Shown: positions 34,391 to 43,140, counted from the stretch's first letter. The stretch is 64,000 bases of DNA from Fodinibius sp051746985 (GCA_051746985.1 JBNJFP010000005.1:53826-117825), one strand, 5' to 3'. Translations and numbers: made by a program. The notes: a model not told the origin generated them from the letters alone.

Positions 34391-34419
34391 TCCTTTCGTG
34401 CAATAGGTTTCCTACGCTC

Positions 34420-36690
34420 TTACAACTTAAAGCCAAAAGCGTCCTTTTCTTCGTTTGAAAACTCAAAGGGGTTAATTTGCTCAGCCAGATCATAAAATGA
34501 AGTGGCCTCTTCCTGATTGCCGCTAAATTTGTGGATGTCACCCGCCAGCTTGTACAGCATGGGATTGGCCGGAGCGTGGTCCATTAGGTTTTTTAGCATC
34601 GGGATGGCTTCATCCAAATCTTTATTTTCAACCAAAATCGCCAGTCGATACAAATCGGCGCGCAACGAATCGTTTTGTGGTTTAAGCCGATTTAAATAGT
34701 GGGTGCAGCGCGAAAAGATATTACGGTTGAAGTAGAAGCGAACAAGTTGATAAATGAGTGAGGCGGGAATAGCCACATTTTCAAGCCGGTCTTCGAGGTG
34801 TCGCATAATTTCACGCTCCTCCATCACCATAAAAAGATGAACCAGCTTACAAAGGGTTTGGTCGTCGTGCTCGGTATTGAGGATTTCTGTTTTCAGTTCA
34901 TCGGTAAAAAGTTGTTTAAACTGCTGCTGAATCTGTGCTTCGGGGAAGAGTGGATTCACAAGATCATCCAGTGCCAACAGTTGATCAAAAGTGCTCAGCG
35001 ATTTCAGCTCCTCCTTCGAAAAGACTTCAATATTCCATTTTTCGTTAAAATAGGATACGTTTTTCCAATACTGTTCGCTTTCGGTATCCAGATCAAGGGG
35101 AAAAGTGGTAGTACCAAAATGATGCTTAACGCTTACATGTGGGGCAATGCCTACCTTATAATTTTTGGATCGCGCCTGGAAACAGAGATCGATATCCTCA
35201 AAAAACGCCAGCTCGAAATTTTCATCCATCATTAAGTCGGTATCCAGTCGCATCATCATGCAAAAGCTGTCGAGGTACTCGGCGCGCACCAATTCTGGGT
35301 CGCTCTTTTTGGCATTACGGTCAGATTGATCTGGATTTAACGTTTTATTTGTTGTGGGTCCAATAACGGCATAATCATCATAGGTCTCCATCAGGTTGTA
35401 GAGTTTCGTAATGGCGTCATCTTCAAACTCAACATCGTTATGGATGATACAGGCGTATGTTCCGTTGGCCTTTTTGAGCGCTTGGTTAACAGACGCTGCG
35501 AAGCCTGCATTTTTGGCATTGGTGATGATGCGGCAATTTAGAAAATTTTTCTCCTCCAGTTCATCCAGGTAATCGTGGGTATTGTCGAGGCTGGCGTTAT
35601 CAACCACAATAAGTTCCAGCTTAGAGGCATCGCAGTGCTCCGATACCGAAAGCAGGCAGTGTTCCAGCGCCGGTTTACCGTAGGATGTTGTGGGGATGAT
35701 TAAGCTGATGCTGACATCGTTAGTACTGCCTGTTGCAGGTGTTTTAGAGGTGGTTTTGCTTTTTTGTGCCTTGGAAATCTCGTGCTTCAATTCTGAGGCT
35801 TCAACATAGCGACGTTTTTTCTCCAGGATTTCAATTTTGAGATTATGCGCCGCACTATTACTCGGATTTTGATTGAGCACTTCATCAATCAGTTCGAGAG
35901 CAGCATTAAATCGTCCATCCTGCTTCATCTGTAACGCTTCATTAAGCAGATCGTTGTCGTACGATTTCTTCGATTTTGCCGGTAGTTGTTGAATGGCGCT
36001 GATGATGGTATCACGTTGTTCTCCATTATATTCTGCTCGTCGGAGTAAGGTAAGCATTAGCTCCTGCCGAATTTGAAAACTCGGTTCAACCGTTTTAAAC
36101 AAGCTGCTGGGACGGTACCAACCCTCACTGCTATTAATGGAGGCGATGTCTCCCAGCCTGATGGCCAGCTCTAACGCGTGGTAGTTTTGCAGGTAGGGAT
36201 TAAAAAATCTATTTCCGGCCGAAAAGGCTGACAGGTCCCAAATAAAGTCCCCGTTTTGGGGCAGTTCGGTGTTTTGAAGCAACGCCATCCATCCCTTAAA
36301 AGAAGTAGGCAGCGTGTGGTTTTGAAGCAGAACAGCGGTTTGGGATGATTCGGTAAGGTGCTCGATTTTGTGGCTTAAGAGCTCTTCATCAATTTGGGCA
36401 ATTGTCTGGGGCGTCCAGAGAAGATGCCCGTTTACTTGTGATACAACTTCATTGAGTGCGTTACCAACTCCCAGCGATTGTTCATGCGAAAAGAAGTAGG
36501 TCTGCTCATGTTGATAATATTCGATTACCGACTGTATAATTTGCTCACTACTGTCGGTCGATCCGTCATCAATAATAAACAATTCAAAGGGGATGGCAGA
36601 TAGTTCATAAAGTGAGGTCAGCGTAGATTCTAATACATCGCTGTGGTTTTGTGCAACAATAGATACCGAAAGCAGCGGCTTGTCTGGCAT
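34420..36690 (-). CDS. Double GT2 glycosyltransferase with TPR segments
   Basis: 756 aa from the ATG at 36690; an earlier TTG at 36705 is less likely. The first GT-A domain (~1-115) has SIVAQNHSDVLESTLTSLY and IIDDGSTDSSE, but the usual metal-binding DxD is replaced by LLWTPQT, so it looks inactive. A helical TPR-like linker lies at ~225-300. A second, intact GT2 domain (~325-560) has ISLIIPTTSYGKPALEHCL, VVDNASLDNT, NAGFAASVNQAL, the metal site IIHNDVEF and the acceptor-loop FFEDIDLCFQAR. C-terminal TPR repeats (~640-745) follow. Rhamnosyl- or glycoprotein-type transferases have this form; acceptor unknown. No polysaccharide cluster surrounds it. Confidence 0.88.
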   Translation of the reverse strand: MPDKPLLSVSIVAQNHSDVLESTLTSLYELSAIPFELFIIDDGSTDSSEQIIQSVIEYYQHEQTYFFSHEQSLGVGNALNEVVSQVNGHLLWTPQTIAQIDEELLSHKIEHLTESSQTAVLLQNHTLPTSFKGWMALLQNTELPQNGDFIWDLSAFSAGNRFFNPYLQNYHALELAIRLGDIASINSSEGWYRPSSLFKTVEPSFQIRQELMLTLLRRAEYNGEQRDTIISAIQQLPAKSKKSYDNDLLNEALQMKQDGRFNAALELIDEVLNQNPSNSAAHNLKIEILEKKRRYVEASELKHEISKAQKSKTTSKTPATGSTNDVSISLIIPTTSYGKPALEHCLLSVSEHCDASKLELIVVDNASLDNTHDYLDELEEKNFLNCRIITNAKNAGFAASVNQALKKANGTYACIIHNDVEFEDDAITKLYNLMETYDDYAVIGPTTNKTLNPDQSDRNAKKSDPELVRAEYLDSFCMMMRLDTDLMMDENFELAFFEDIDLCFQARSKNYKVGIAPHVSVKHHFGTTTFPLDLDTESEQYWKNVSYFNEKWNIEVFSKEELKSLSTFDQLLALDDLVNPLFPEAQIQQQFKQLFTDELKTEILNTEHDDQTLCKLVHLFMVMEEREIMRHLEDRLENVAIPASLIYQLVRFYFNRNIFSRCTHYLNRLKPQNDSLRADLYRLAILVENKDLDEAIPMLKNLMDHAPANPMLYKLAGDIHKFSGNQEEATSFYDLAEQINPFEFSNEEKDAFGFKL

Positions 36691-36869
36691 AAGGATGCGA
36701 CCCAAAGTGTCTGTTTATTCACTGAAATATACGAGGTGTAAGCTAAAAGGCGAAAATAATTGAAAAGACCAATTAATCGGCTACATAAAATTACTGAAAC
36801 TTGAAGGCATAGTTTTTATAATGATTTGTGGTCGGTAAACAACTAATTATTAATTGAGATGGAATAGGA

Positions 36870-37277
36870 ATGGATAAAGTAGCGGCATCGTTTTCAGTTG
36901 TTTTGCTAATAATTTGTGCAGTGGGGTGTGGTCCATTAGAAACGGTTTCGGGGGATCGGTCAATTACTTATGATCACGATTTTAATACGATGGTGAAAAC
37001 GGCTGAAAAAGCGATAAAAGGGAGTGCTCTCGAAATCCAGTTTGCCCAAAAGTCGGATGACGAAGAACGGTACACCATTGTGTTCAATTCAAATGTGACT
37101 GTAAAAAACGAGTCGATGCAGCAAGATCAGGGAGAGGTGATTGTGGAACGTATCAGCGATGAGCAGGCCAGAGTGATTATCAATAATCCAGAGTACCATT
37201 TTTCGGTGCCCGATTCACAGCGCAAAAAGTATGATCGGATCTTAAAAAATCGGATTGATGATACGTTGGATGAATAA
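36870..37277 (+). CDS. Small lipoprotein, unknown function
   Basis: 135 aa. The signal ends with lipobox AVGC (Cys20). The mature part has a helix (DFNTMVKTAEKAIKGSALE) followed by beta-strand-rich sequence, reminiscent of DUF3568-type small lipoproteins, but this is not certain. It stands alone with a hairpin (37288-37316) after it. Confidence 0.7.
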   Translation: MDKVAASFSVVLLIICAVGCGPLETVSGDRSITYDHDFNTMVKTAEKAIKGSALEIQFAQKSDDEERYTIVFNSNVTVKNESMQQDQGEVIVERISDEQARVIINNPEYHFSVPDSQRKKYDRILKNRIDDTLDE

Positions 37278-37287
37278 GTGTATCCGG

Positions 37288-37316
37288 CAGGGAAGGATTT
37301 TATTAAAACTTCCCTG
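37288..37316 (+). terminator. Hairpin after the small lipoprotein gene
   Basis: Perfect 8-bp stem CAGGGAAG/CTTCCCTG with a 13-nt loop, but no T-run after it. It may limit mRNA decay or terminate weakly. Confidence 0.45.
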
Positions 37317-37361
37317 TGAATTAACAGCTTGGAACCTTTTGGTCGTGGTTATCCTTCAATC

Positions 37362-37380
37362 AGATAACAGATAGTTATCT
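37362..37380. promoter_or_regulatory. Operator-like palindrome upstream of the serine hydrolase gene
   Basis: AGATAAC and GTTATCT are perfect inverted 7-mers around a 5-nt spacer, ending 28 bases before the ATG. It could be a repressor site or a leader hairpin. Confidence 0.35.
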
Positions 37381-37408
37381 AACCAATAGCTGGATAAATA
37401 AAAGGGTT

Positions 37409-38452
37409 ATGTCGAGTTTCGTTAAAAGTATTGCAGGTGGAGTATTTCTCTTCTTTGCTGTGAATATTGGTCAGGCTGAGACGCGACCAACTTTTGTCGC
37501 GGATTCGGTATCACTGCAAGAAATTCATCAAGAGGTGGAATCAATAAATTCTGTTAGCAGCCTGTTAATCCAGCAGGATGGAAATCTACTTACCGAAAAA
37601 TACTTTAATGGTTTACAAAAAGGGCAGGCGACCAATATTAAATCGGCATCAAAAAGTATCATTTCGTTGCTGGCCGGTATTGCGATTGAAAAAGGGTACA
37701 TCGAAAGTGTTGATGAGCCTATTGCAACTTATTTTGATGATTATTTTGAGGCCAATCCCGACTCTGAAAAAGAGTCCATCACCATTAAAGACGTGCTGAC
37801 AATGCGAACGGGATTAGAAACAACCAGTTTCTATAATTACGGTCGATGGGTTAGCAGTAATGATTGGATTACTTATACGCTCAATCAGCCGCTTGAAAAA
37901 GAGCCGGGCGGTAACATGGCTTATAGCACGGGAACATCGCATTTGCTGTCGGTGATAATTACCAAAGCAACGGGGATGAGCACTAAAGAATTTGCGCAGA
38001 AGTTCCTGTTTGGACCGCTGGAGATTTCTGTCGGCGGATGGGATCGCGATCCGCAGGGGTATTATATGGGTGGAAATAATATGGCATTGGCTCCGGCGGA
38101 TTTAGTTAAAATTGGTCAGATGATTTTAGATGGCGGCTCCTACAATGGGCGGCAAATTGTGTCGAAAGATTGGGTGACCGAATCCTTTAAAACATATACT
38201 CGCAGTAATTTTAATCCCTACGACTATGGTTATATGTGGTGGAATAAACCGGTTGGCGATTACAAGGTCTTTTTTGCGTGGGGATTTGGAGGACAGTATC
38301 TGTATATGATTCCAGAGCTGAATGCCGTAGTCGTATTGACAGGTACCCTCGAAAATGCAGACCAATCGCGTAGTTATAAAGATCCGGTCTTTACCCTTTT
38401 GCGAGAAAAAATTATTCCACATCTGGAAAGCGGTGCTCCCAAAACCCGTTGA
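37409..38452 (+). CDS. Class C beta-lactamase-like serine hydrolase, exported
   Basis: 347 aa with a signal peptide (cleavage near GQAE, residue ~24). S79-x-x-K82 nucleophile motif (SASKSIISLL), a Tyr motif YSTG at ~172 in place of Tyr-x-Asn, and a C-terminal WGFGGQYLYMIPE in the position of the KTG/HxG motif. Penicillin-binding-protein/esterase-like family; a true beta-lactamase cannot be claimed. Likely periplasmic. Monocistronic. Confidence 0.9.
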   Translation: MSSFVKSIAGGVFLFFAVNIGQAETRPTFVADSVSLQEIHQEVESINSVSSLLIQQDGNLLTEKYFNGLQKGQATNIKSASKSIISLLAGIAIEKGYIESVDEPIATYFDDYFEANPDSEKESITIKDVLTMRTGLETTSFYNYGRWVSSNDWITYTLNQPLEKEPGGNMAYSTGTSHLLSVIITKATGMSTKEFAQKFLFGPLEISVGGWDRDPQGYYMGGNNMALAPADLVKIGQMILDGGSYNGRQIVSKDWVTESFKTYTRSNFNPYDYGYMWWNKPVGDYKVFFAWGFGGQYLYMIPELNAVVVLTGTLENADQSRSYKDPVFTLLREKIIPHLESGAPKTR

Positions 38453-38573
38453 CAGCATTCAGCAAAAATGGTAACTCATTTATATTGTTTTCTTCCATAG
38501 CCTTTATCCCTTAAAAAACGTAACATATACTTTTCAAGAGATTCTCAACGCTAACTAAAAGAGAGAGGTAGCT

Positions 38574-39197
38574 ATGAAAGAGAAAGCAATTAAAAACGAA
38601 GGGCAGGGAACAATTTTTGATAACCGGGTACTGGAGTTGATGACCAAAGCTCCGACTCCGGTATCGGCCACTATTTATATCAGTATTTCAGCCGGACTTC
38701 TTTATATCGGATATGCCAGCGCTGTTGCCCCCTCATTATTAGTAGCTGCAGCCGTTTTTTGGGGAGCAATGCTATTCTGGACATTCTTTGAGTATGTTTT
38801 CCACAGATATATCAATCATTTGGATGAATATTTTCCGGAATCGAAAGCAGCTCATCAAATTGCGCATACTCTTCATGGTATTCATCACGAATACCCGCGG
38901 GACAAACAGCGATTGATGATGCCTCCGATCCCCGGCTTGCTTATTGTTGGATTGCTCTATCTTGGGTTTTCGTTGGCCTTGGGTGAGTGGGTGTATCTGT
39001 TTATGCCGGGATTTATGACCGGATATCTCATTTATGCTTCGATTCATATTGCCGTACATAAGCGCAAGGTTCCCAAAGTTCTCAAAACCCAGTATCGTCA
39101 TCACGCCCTCCATCATTACAAATATCCAGGCAAGGCCTTTGGCGTTTCAACTACGTTGTGGGATCGTGTTTTTGGAACCATGCCGCCGGAAAATTAA
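38574..39197 (+). CDS. Fatty acid 2-hydroxylase-like membrane di-iron protein
   Basis: 207 aa with about four membrane helices. Histidine clusters of the fatty-acid hydroxylase superfamily: HRYINH, HTLHGIHHEYP, HHALHHYK. The block HGIHHEYPRDKQRLMMPP is that of eukaryotic-type ceramide fatty-acid 2-hydroxylases (Scs7/FA2H) without the cytochrome b5 domain. Sphingolipids occur in many Bacteroidota, so hydroxylation of their acyl chains is a plausible role (inference). An AGAGAGG purine run lies just before the start. Stand-alone gene. Confidence 0.9.
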   Translation: MKEKAIKNEGQGTIFDNRVLELMTKAPTPVSATIYISISAGLLYIGYASAVAPSLLVAAAVFWGAMLFWTFFEYVFHRYINHLDEYFPESKAAHQIAHTLHGIHHEYPRDKQRLMMPPIPGLLIVGLLYLGFSLALGEWVYLFMPGFMTGYLIYASIHIAVHKRKVPKVLKTQYRHHALHHYKYPGKAFGVSTTLWDRVFGTMPPEN

Positions 39198-39264
39198 ATT
39201 GGAGAACGGTTTCTGTTTTCGTTGCGTTGACAGATTACATTGATAGCACTACAAATTTCACGGC

Positions 39265-40131
39265 ATGGGCATCAGAAAATATCATCTTGGCTGTACTGGT
39301 TGGAGCCTAAAAGATTGGGTTGGTAACTTTTTTACTGATGATGCCAAGCCGGACGTTTTCCTAAAACAGTATTCCTCTGTGTTTAACGCCGTTGAGGGCA
39401 ACACCACTTTTTATAACGTTCCGACGAAAGAAACACTCAAAAAATGGCAGCGAGCAACACCCGATGGATTTAAATTTTGCTTTAAATTCCACCGCTCAAT
39501 CACTCATGAAAAACGGCTTGACGTCGAAGAAGATGAGGTGCTTCGGTTTGTAGAAACCTTCGATCCCATTGCTGACCGGTTGGGCCCATTCCATATTCAG
39601 CTCCCGCCTAATTTTTCGCCAGATGAATTTGGGCGCTTGGAAAGACTAATTAGCTTTTTGCCCAGTGTTTATCATTATGCAGTAGAGGTCCGCCATCCCG
39701 ATTTTTTTAACCATGGGCGCCAGGAGCATCGTCTAAATCGATTGCTGAAAAGCTATAGCATTGATCGCGTAATTTTTGACACGCGCAAGTTGCATGCAAT
39801 GAATTCAAGCGAATCATCAATCCTCGAGGCGAAAAAAAAGAAGCCAAAGGTACCGGTGCGATTTGATAATACGGCAGCACGTCCCTTTGTACGTTTTGTG
39901 GGATCGAACGACCCCGTTGGAAACGAGCCCTATCTGAAAGAGTGGGCCATTGTGGTAGCCGATTGGATCAGGGAAGGGCTGCACCCTTATATATTTATCC
40001 ATACGCCGGATAAAGTAAGTCAGCCTAAAAACGCGCGACGCTTTCACCAGCTCCTTTCGGATTTGGTAGAAGTTGATCCCATGCCCGCCTGGCCCATCGA
40101 ACGACAAAGCCAGCAGATGAATTTGTTTTAG
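39265..40131 (+). CDS. DUF72 (YecE-like) TIM-barrel protein
   Basis: 288 aa. Signature N-terminus HLGCTGWSLKDWVGNFF, then FNAVEGNTTFYNVPTKETL, PDGFKFCFKFHRSITHEKR and LGPFHIQLPPNFSP; C-terminal YIFIHTPDK. The fold is a TIM barrel of unknown activity. The last bases run into a period-9 inverted repeat that separates it from prfC. Confidence 0.92.
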   Translation: MGIRKYHLGCTGWSLKDWVGNFFTDDAKPDVFLKQYSSVFNAVEGNTTFYNVPTKETLKKWQRATPDGFKFCFKFHRSITHEKRLDVEEDEVLRFVETFDPIADRLGPFHIQLPPNFSPDEFGRLERLISFLPSVYHYAVEVRHPDFFNHGRQEHRLNRLLKSYSIDRVIFDTRKLHAMNSSESSILEAKKKKPKVPVRFDNTAARPFVRFVGSNDPVGNEPYLKEWAIVVADWIREGLHPYIFIHTPDKVSQPKNARRFHQLLSDLVEVDPMPAWPIERQSQQMNLF

Positions 40132-40136
40132 AAATT

Positions 40137-40244
40137 GAACGCGGATAAAGCAGATTGGGCTGGTTTTCACTGATTAACTTATTATTTGAATAAAGATATT
40201 TTATGATCCGTCATTATCCGTATCACTTGTGTAATCTGCGTTCT
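40137..40244. repeat. Period-9 inverted repeat between DUF72 gene and prfC
   Basis: Outer arms GAACGCGGAT (40137-40146) and ATCTGCGTTC (40234-40243) pair at 9 of 10 positions. Inside, both arms continue as degenerate ~9-nt words: GCGGATAAA and GCAGATTGG on the left, complements such as ATTATCCGT on the right. No coding potential. Similar GCGGATT-type intergenic repeats are common in Bacteroidota-like genomes. Confidence 0.65.
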
Positions 40245-40319
40245 ATAGAAAAAGTGATATATGCCTGCAATTTCATTATCTTTACAGGCTTTTGAAATAC
40301 CGAACTTTGAGATCCTTTC

Positions 40320-41936
40320 ATGTCCAAGACTGATACCAAAACAAAACAGCAGCAAGAAATTATTGAAGAGGCCAAGCGTCGGCGCACCTTTGCCATTATT
40401 TCGCACCCCGATGCCGGTAAAACAACGCTGACCGAAAAGTTGCTTCTTTATGGTGGAGCAATTCACGAGGCGGGTTCTATCCGTCAGCGTAAAGCCAACC
40501 GTTATGCGGCCTCCGACTGGATGGCCATCGAGAAAGAGCGTGGTATTTCGGTAACGTCATCGGTGCTCCGGTTCGAAAAGGACGGCATTAAATTCAACCT
40601 GCTGGATACGCCTGGTCACAAAGACTTTTCCGAAGATACCCTGCGGACGCTCGTTGCCGCCGATACGGCGCTGATGGTGATTGACGTGGCCAAAGGGGTT
40701 GAAGAGCAGACCGAGAAGTTGTTCGAAGTTTGTAAGATGCGTGAAATTCCCATTATCACTTTTGTAAACAAGTGCGACCGCCCGGGTTTGGAGCCGCTGG
40801 AAGTGATCAGCAATATCGAAAATCAGCTGGGTATCGAGCCTATTCCCGCATCCTGGCCGCTGGGCTATGGACGTGATTTTCAGGGTATTTATGATCTGAT
40901 CGGCAAGAAACTGCATCTGCAAAAAAAGGAAGAGCACGGTGCTAAGAAGGCTGAGACTGAATTGTACGATTTGGAAAAGGGCGTCGAAGAAGCGCGACTT
41001 TCTGATTTTGACAAGGAGAAGTTTCGCGAAGAGGTGCTACTGACCGAAGATATGATGGAGATGATGGATGAGGAGGCTTTTGCCAACGGGAAGGCGACGC
41101 CGGTATTTTTTGGGTCGGCCCTCAATAACTTTGGGCTGGATGTATTCTTGGATTATTTTTCGGAGCTGGCCAATCAGCCACAGCGATATGAAGATGAAAT
41201 GGGTGAGCCCCGTGATTTAGATCGCGGATTTTCGGGCTTTGTTTTTAAGATGCAGGCTAATATGAATCCCGATCATCGCGACTGTGCGGCCTTTATTCGT
41301 ATTACGTCCGGCAAGTTTGAGCGCGGACTCCAAGTTACCGAAAGCAACACAGGCAACAAGGTAAAAATGTCTACTCCGCATACGTTGATGGGTGATGAAC
41401 GTAATATTTTAGAGGAAGCCTATCCTGGTGATGTTGTCTCACTTTTTAACCCTGGATCATTCCGCATCGGTACAACAATTTACAGCGACGATCCTGTTAC
41501 CTTTGATGTGATTCCGCTCTTTACGCCAGAACACTTCATGAAAGTTTCTACCAAGGATCCCTTTAAGCGTAAACAGTTGCGCGAAGGACTTAAGCAGCTG
41601 GCCGAAGAGGGCGTGGTTCACGTATTTGAGGTTCCCAATGGCGTTGGCAATGAGCTGTTGCTGGGAACGGTGGGTGCCCTGCAGTTTGATGTGGTGAAGC
41701 ACCGCATGTCAACGGAGTATAATACCGAGCTGCACATGAATTCGGTTTCGTATCACGCGGCGCGCTGGTTGGGCGATGATCAGGAAGTTATCGACAAGTT
41801 GGAGAGCAGCTATTCAACCCACGTGACCAAAGATATGGACGGGAATCCCATTGTATTATTTGACAGCGGCTACGCGCTTAACCAGGCCGAAGAAAAAGTG
41901 GGCGCCGAAAATCTCTTTAAGTTTAAGCAAAATTAG
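40320..41936 (+). CDS. prfC: Peptide chain release factor 3
   Basis: 538 aa, normal length. Translational GTPase that recycles RF1/RF2. G1 ISHPDAGKTTLTEKLL, switch II/G3 LLDTPGHKDFSEDT, G4 VNKCDRP. The RF3-specific C-terminal domain is recognisable (VGALQFDVVKHRMSTEYNTE). Monocistronic; a period-9 repeat lies upstream and a period-7 repeat immediately downstream of the stop codon. Confidence 0.97.
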   Translation: MSKTDTKTKQQQEIIEEAKRRRTFAIISHPDAGKTTLTEKLLLYGGAIHEAGSIRQRKANRYAASDWMAIEKERGISVTSSVLRFEKDGIKFNLLDTPGHKDFSEDTLRTLVAADTALMVIDVAKGVEEQTEKLFEVCKMREIPIITFVNKCDRPGLEPLEVISNIENQLGIEPIPASWPLGYGRDFQGIYDLIGKKLHLQKKEEHGAKKAETELYDLEKGVEEARLSDFDKEKFREEVLLTEDMMEMMDEEAFANGKATPVFFGSALNNFGLDVFLDYFSELANQPQRYEDEMGEPRDLDRGFSGFVFKMQANMNPDHRDCAAFIRITSGKFERGLQVTESNTGNKVKMSTPHTLMGDERNILEEAYPGDVVSLFNPGSFRIGTTIYSDDPVTFDVIPLFTPEHFMKVSTKDPFKRKQLREGLKQLAEEGVVHVFEVPNGVGNELLLGTVGALQFDVVKHRMSTEYNTELHMNSVSYHAARWLGDDQEVIDKLESSYSTHVTKDMDGNPIVLFDSGYALNQAEEKVGAENLFKFKQN

Positions 41937-41939
41937 TAG

Positions 41940-41995
41940 TGAGTATTGAGTCATGAGTAGTGAGACATGAATTCTTAATACTCATGACTTAAATT
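41940..41995. repeat. Period-7 inverted repeat after prfC
   Basis: Begins 3 bases after the prfC stop. The left arm 41940-41974 is five consecutive heptamers of the form TGANTNN/TGAGNNN (TGAGTAT, TGAGTCA, TGAGTAG, TGAGACA, TGAATTC). After the central GAATTC the right arm reads as complementary heptamers (TTAATAC, TCATGAC, TTAAATT). GTCATGAGTA and TACTCATGAC form a perfect 10-bp inverted pair (41950-41959 with 41979-41988). No T-run follows. Confidence 0.8.
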
Positions 41996-42073
41996 TCTAC
42001 CCACCTTCTATTTGACATCATCGCCAAATCCTGATAGACTTCTTTTATAATTTTAACAATCAGGGAGTTGGAT

Positions 42074-42577
42074 ATGAAGAACGTATTGATGGTTTTGGGA
42101 ATTGCTCTAATAATGATGGTAGGTTGCGGGGAAGAGCAAGCTGATACTGATCAAGGGCTTGCAGTTTTACATCAAGAGTACATGGAACCTGGCACCGATG
42201 AACCATATAACGGAGAGCGGAATATCCATAACGAAGCCCTTAACTTGAAGGGGAAAGCCATTTATGTTGATGGATACCCGGAAGAGGTAACATACTATAA
42301 TTCCGATGATCAGAAGAAAACGGAAATAGTAGTTGCCGATAAAGGTAAGGGAGAGGTCGTAAGACAAACCGAATGGTATAAAAGTGGGCAGAAAAAGTTT
42401 GAGCACCACAAAAATACGTTAAGGGAATGGTACGAAAATGGTCAGCTAAGAGCCGATGTGCCTTATGATGAGAACGGCGATTTACACGGTATTGCTAAAA
42501 CCTGGGACGAGGACGGGAACCTAAAAGAAGAAGAGAGTTATGAACACGGCACGTTGACTGATAGTGCCGGTCAATAA
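42074..42577 (+). CDS. MORN/YwqK-type repeat lipoprotein
   Basis: 167 aa from the ATG at 42074; a TTG two codons earlier is possible. Signal with lipobox MVGC (Cys18 of this reading). The mature part has MORN_2/YwqK-like repeats (TEWYKSGQKKFEHHKN; REWYENGQLRADVPYDENG; KTWDEDGNLKEEESYEHG). In databases such proteins are often labelled 'toxin-antitoxin system YwqK antitoxin', but there is no toxin gene here and the label is not supported. Probably a surface lipoprotein. Confidence 0.8.
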   Translation: MKNVLMVLGIALIMMVGCGEEQADTDQGLAVLHQEYMEPGTDEPYNGERNIHNEALNLKGKAIYVDGYPEEVTYYNSDDQKKTEIVVADKGKGEVVRQTEWYKSGQKKFEHHKNTLREWYENGQLRADVPYDENGDLHGIAKTWDEDGNLKEEESYEHGTLTDSAGQ

Positions 42578-42646
42578 TAATGAGTAAATTTATCTTCGCT
42601 GGCCTAAATTTCTGGCAGTAAAAACTCTAAGTAATCATAAAAAATT

Positions 42647-42886
42647 ATGGACAAATCATATGTTGTACTTAGAACGTATTCACATGCCCATCAAGCTGAT
42701 TTAGCGTTGAATAAACTAAAAAGTGAAGGTATTGACGCCCATCTTAGCGATACCAATATGGGAAGTTTAAATTATATGGGAGTCGCCGGAGGTGTCAAAA
42801 TTCATGTTGCGGAAAAGAATATCGAACGGGCACAAGCAATATTATCGACTGATCATTCTGAGCCAAATGATGAGAAACTGGAATAA
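42647..42886 (+). CDS. DUF2007 family protein
   Basis: 79 aa. The pattern VVLRTYSHAHQADLALNKLKSEGIDAHLSD then GGVKIHVAEKNIERAQAIL is the small ferredoxin-like DUF2007 domain ('putative signal-transducing'), function unknown. 69 bases upstream of the run of N. Confidence 0.88.
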   Translation: MDKSYVVLRTYSHAHQADLALNKLKSEGIDAHLSDTNMGSLNYMGVAGGVKIHVAEKNIERAQAILSTDHSEPNDEKLE

Positions 42887-42955
42887 TTTACCAATTAAAT
42901 TTTATAACGAAGGTTCTATTCTTATTAAGCAATACGCTTAGTGGTAATAAAAAAA

Positions 42956-43055
42956 NNNNNNNNNNNNNNNNNNNNNNNNNNNNNNNNNNNNNNNNNNNNN
43001 NNNNNNNNNNNNNNNNNNNNNNNNNNNNNNNNNNNNNNNNNNNNNNNNNNNNNNN
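42956..43055. other. Assembly gap (exactly 100 N)
   Basis: A run of exactly 100 N, the conventional scaffold gap of unknown true length. Sequence on the right edge (43106-43140) is one arm of a period-7 repeat, so a hairpin or repetitive array is a plausible reason for the break. A small gene could be missing. Confidence 0.98.
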
Positions 43056-43105
43056 AAGGATATCTGTATAAAATTCAGTTTAGTTAACCTAAGTTAGTTT
43101 CGATG

Positions 43106-43140
43106 ATTATTAGTACTTATTACCCACGACTTAATACTAT
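43106..43140. repeat. Half of a period-7 repeat next to the assembly gap
   Basis: Five consecutive heptamers (ATTATTA, GTACTTA, TTACCCA, CGACTTA, ATACTAT). On the minus strand they read TAAGTCG, TGGGTAA and so on, closely resembling the array after prfC. The array overlaps the stop codon of the metallopeptidase gene. The matching arm is not seen and would fall in or near the gap. Confidence 0.65.

Noticed and set aside
37409..38452. True class C beta-lactamase
   Set aside because: Only the SxxK and a modified Tyr motif are seen; the serine hydrolase family is broad and resistance cannot be claimed.
42074..42577. YwqK-like protein as a toxin-antitoxin member
   Set aside because: No toxin gene is adjacent and the protein has a lipoprotein signal; the database label rests on repeat similarity only.
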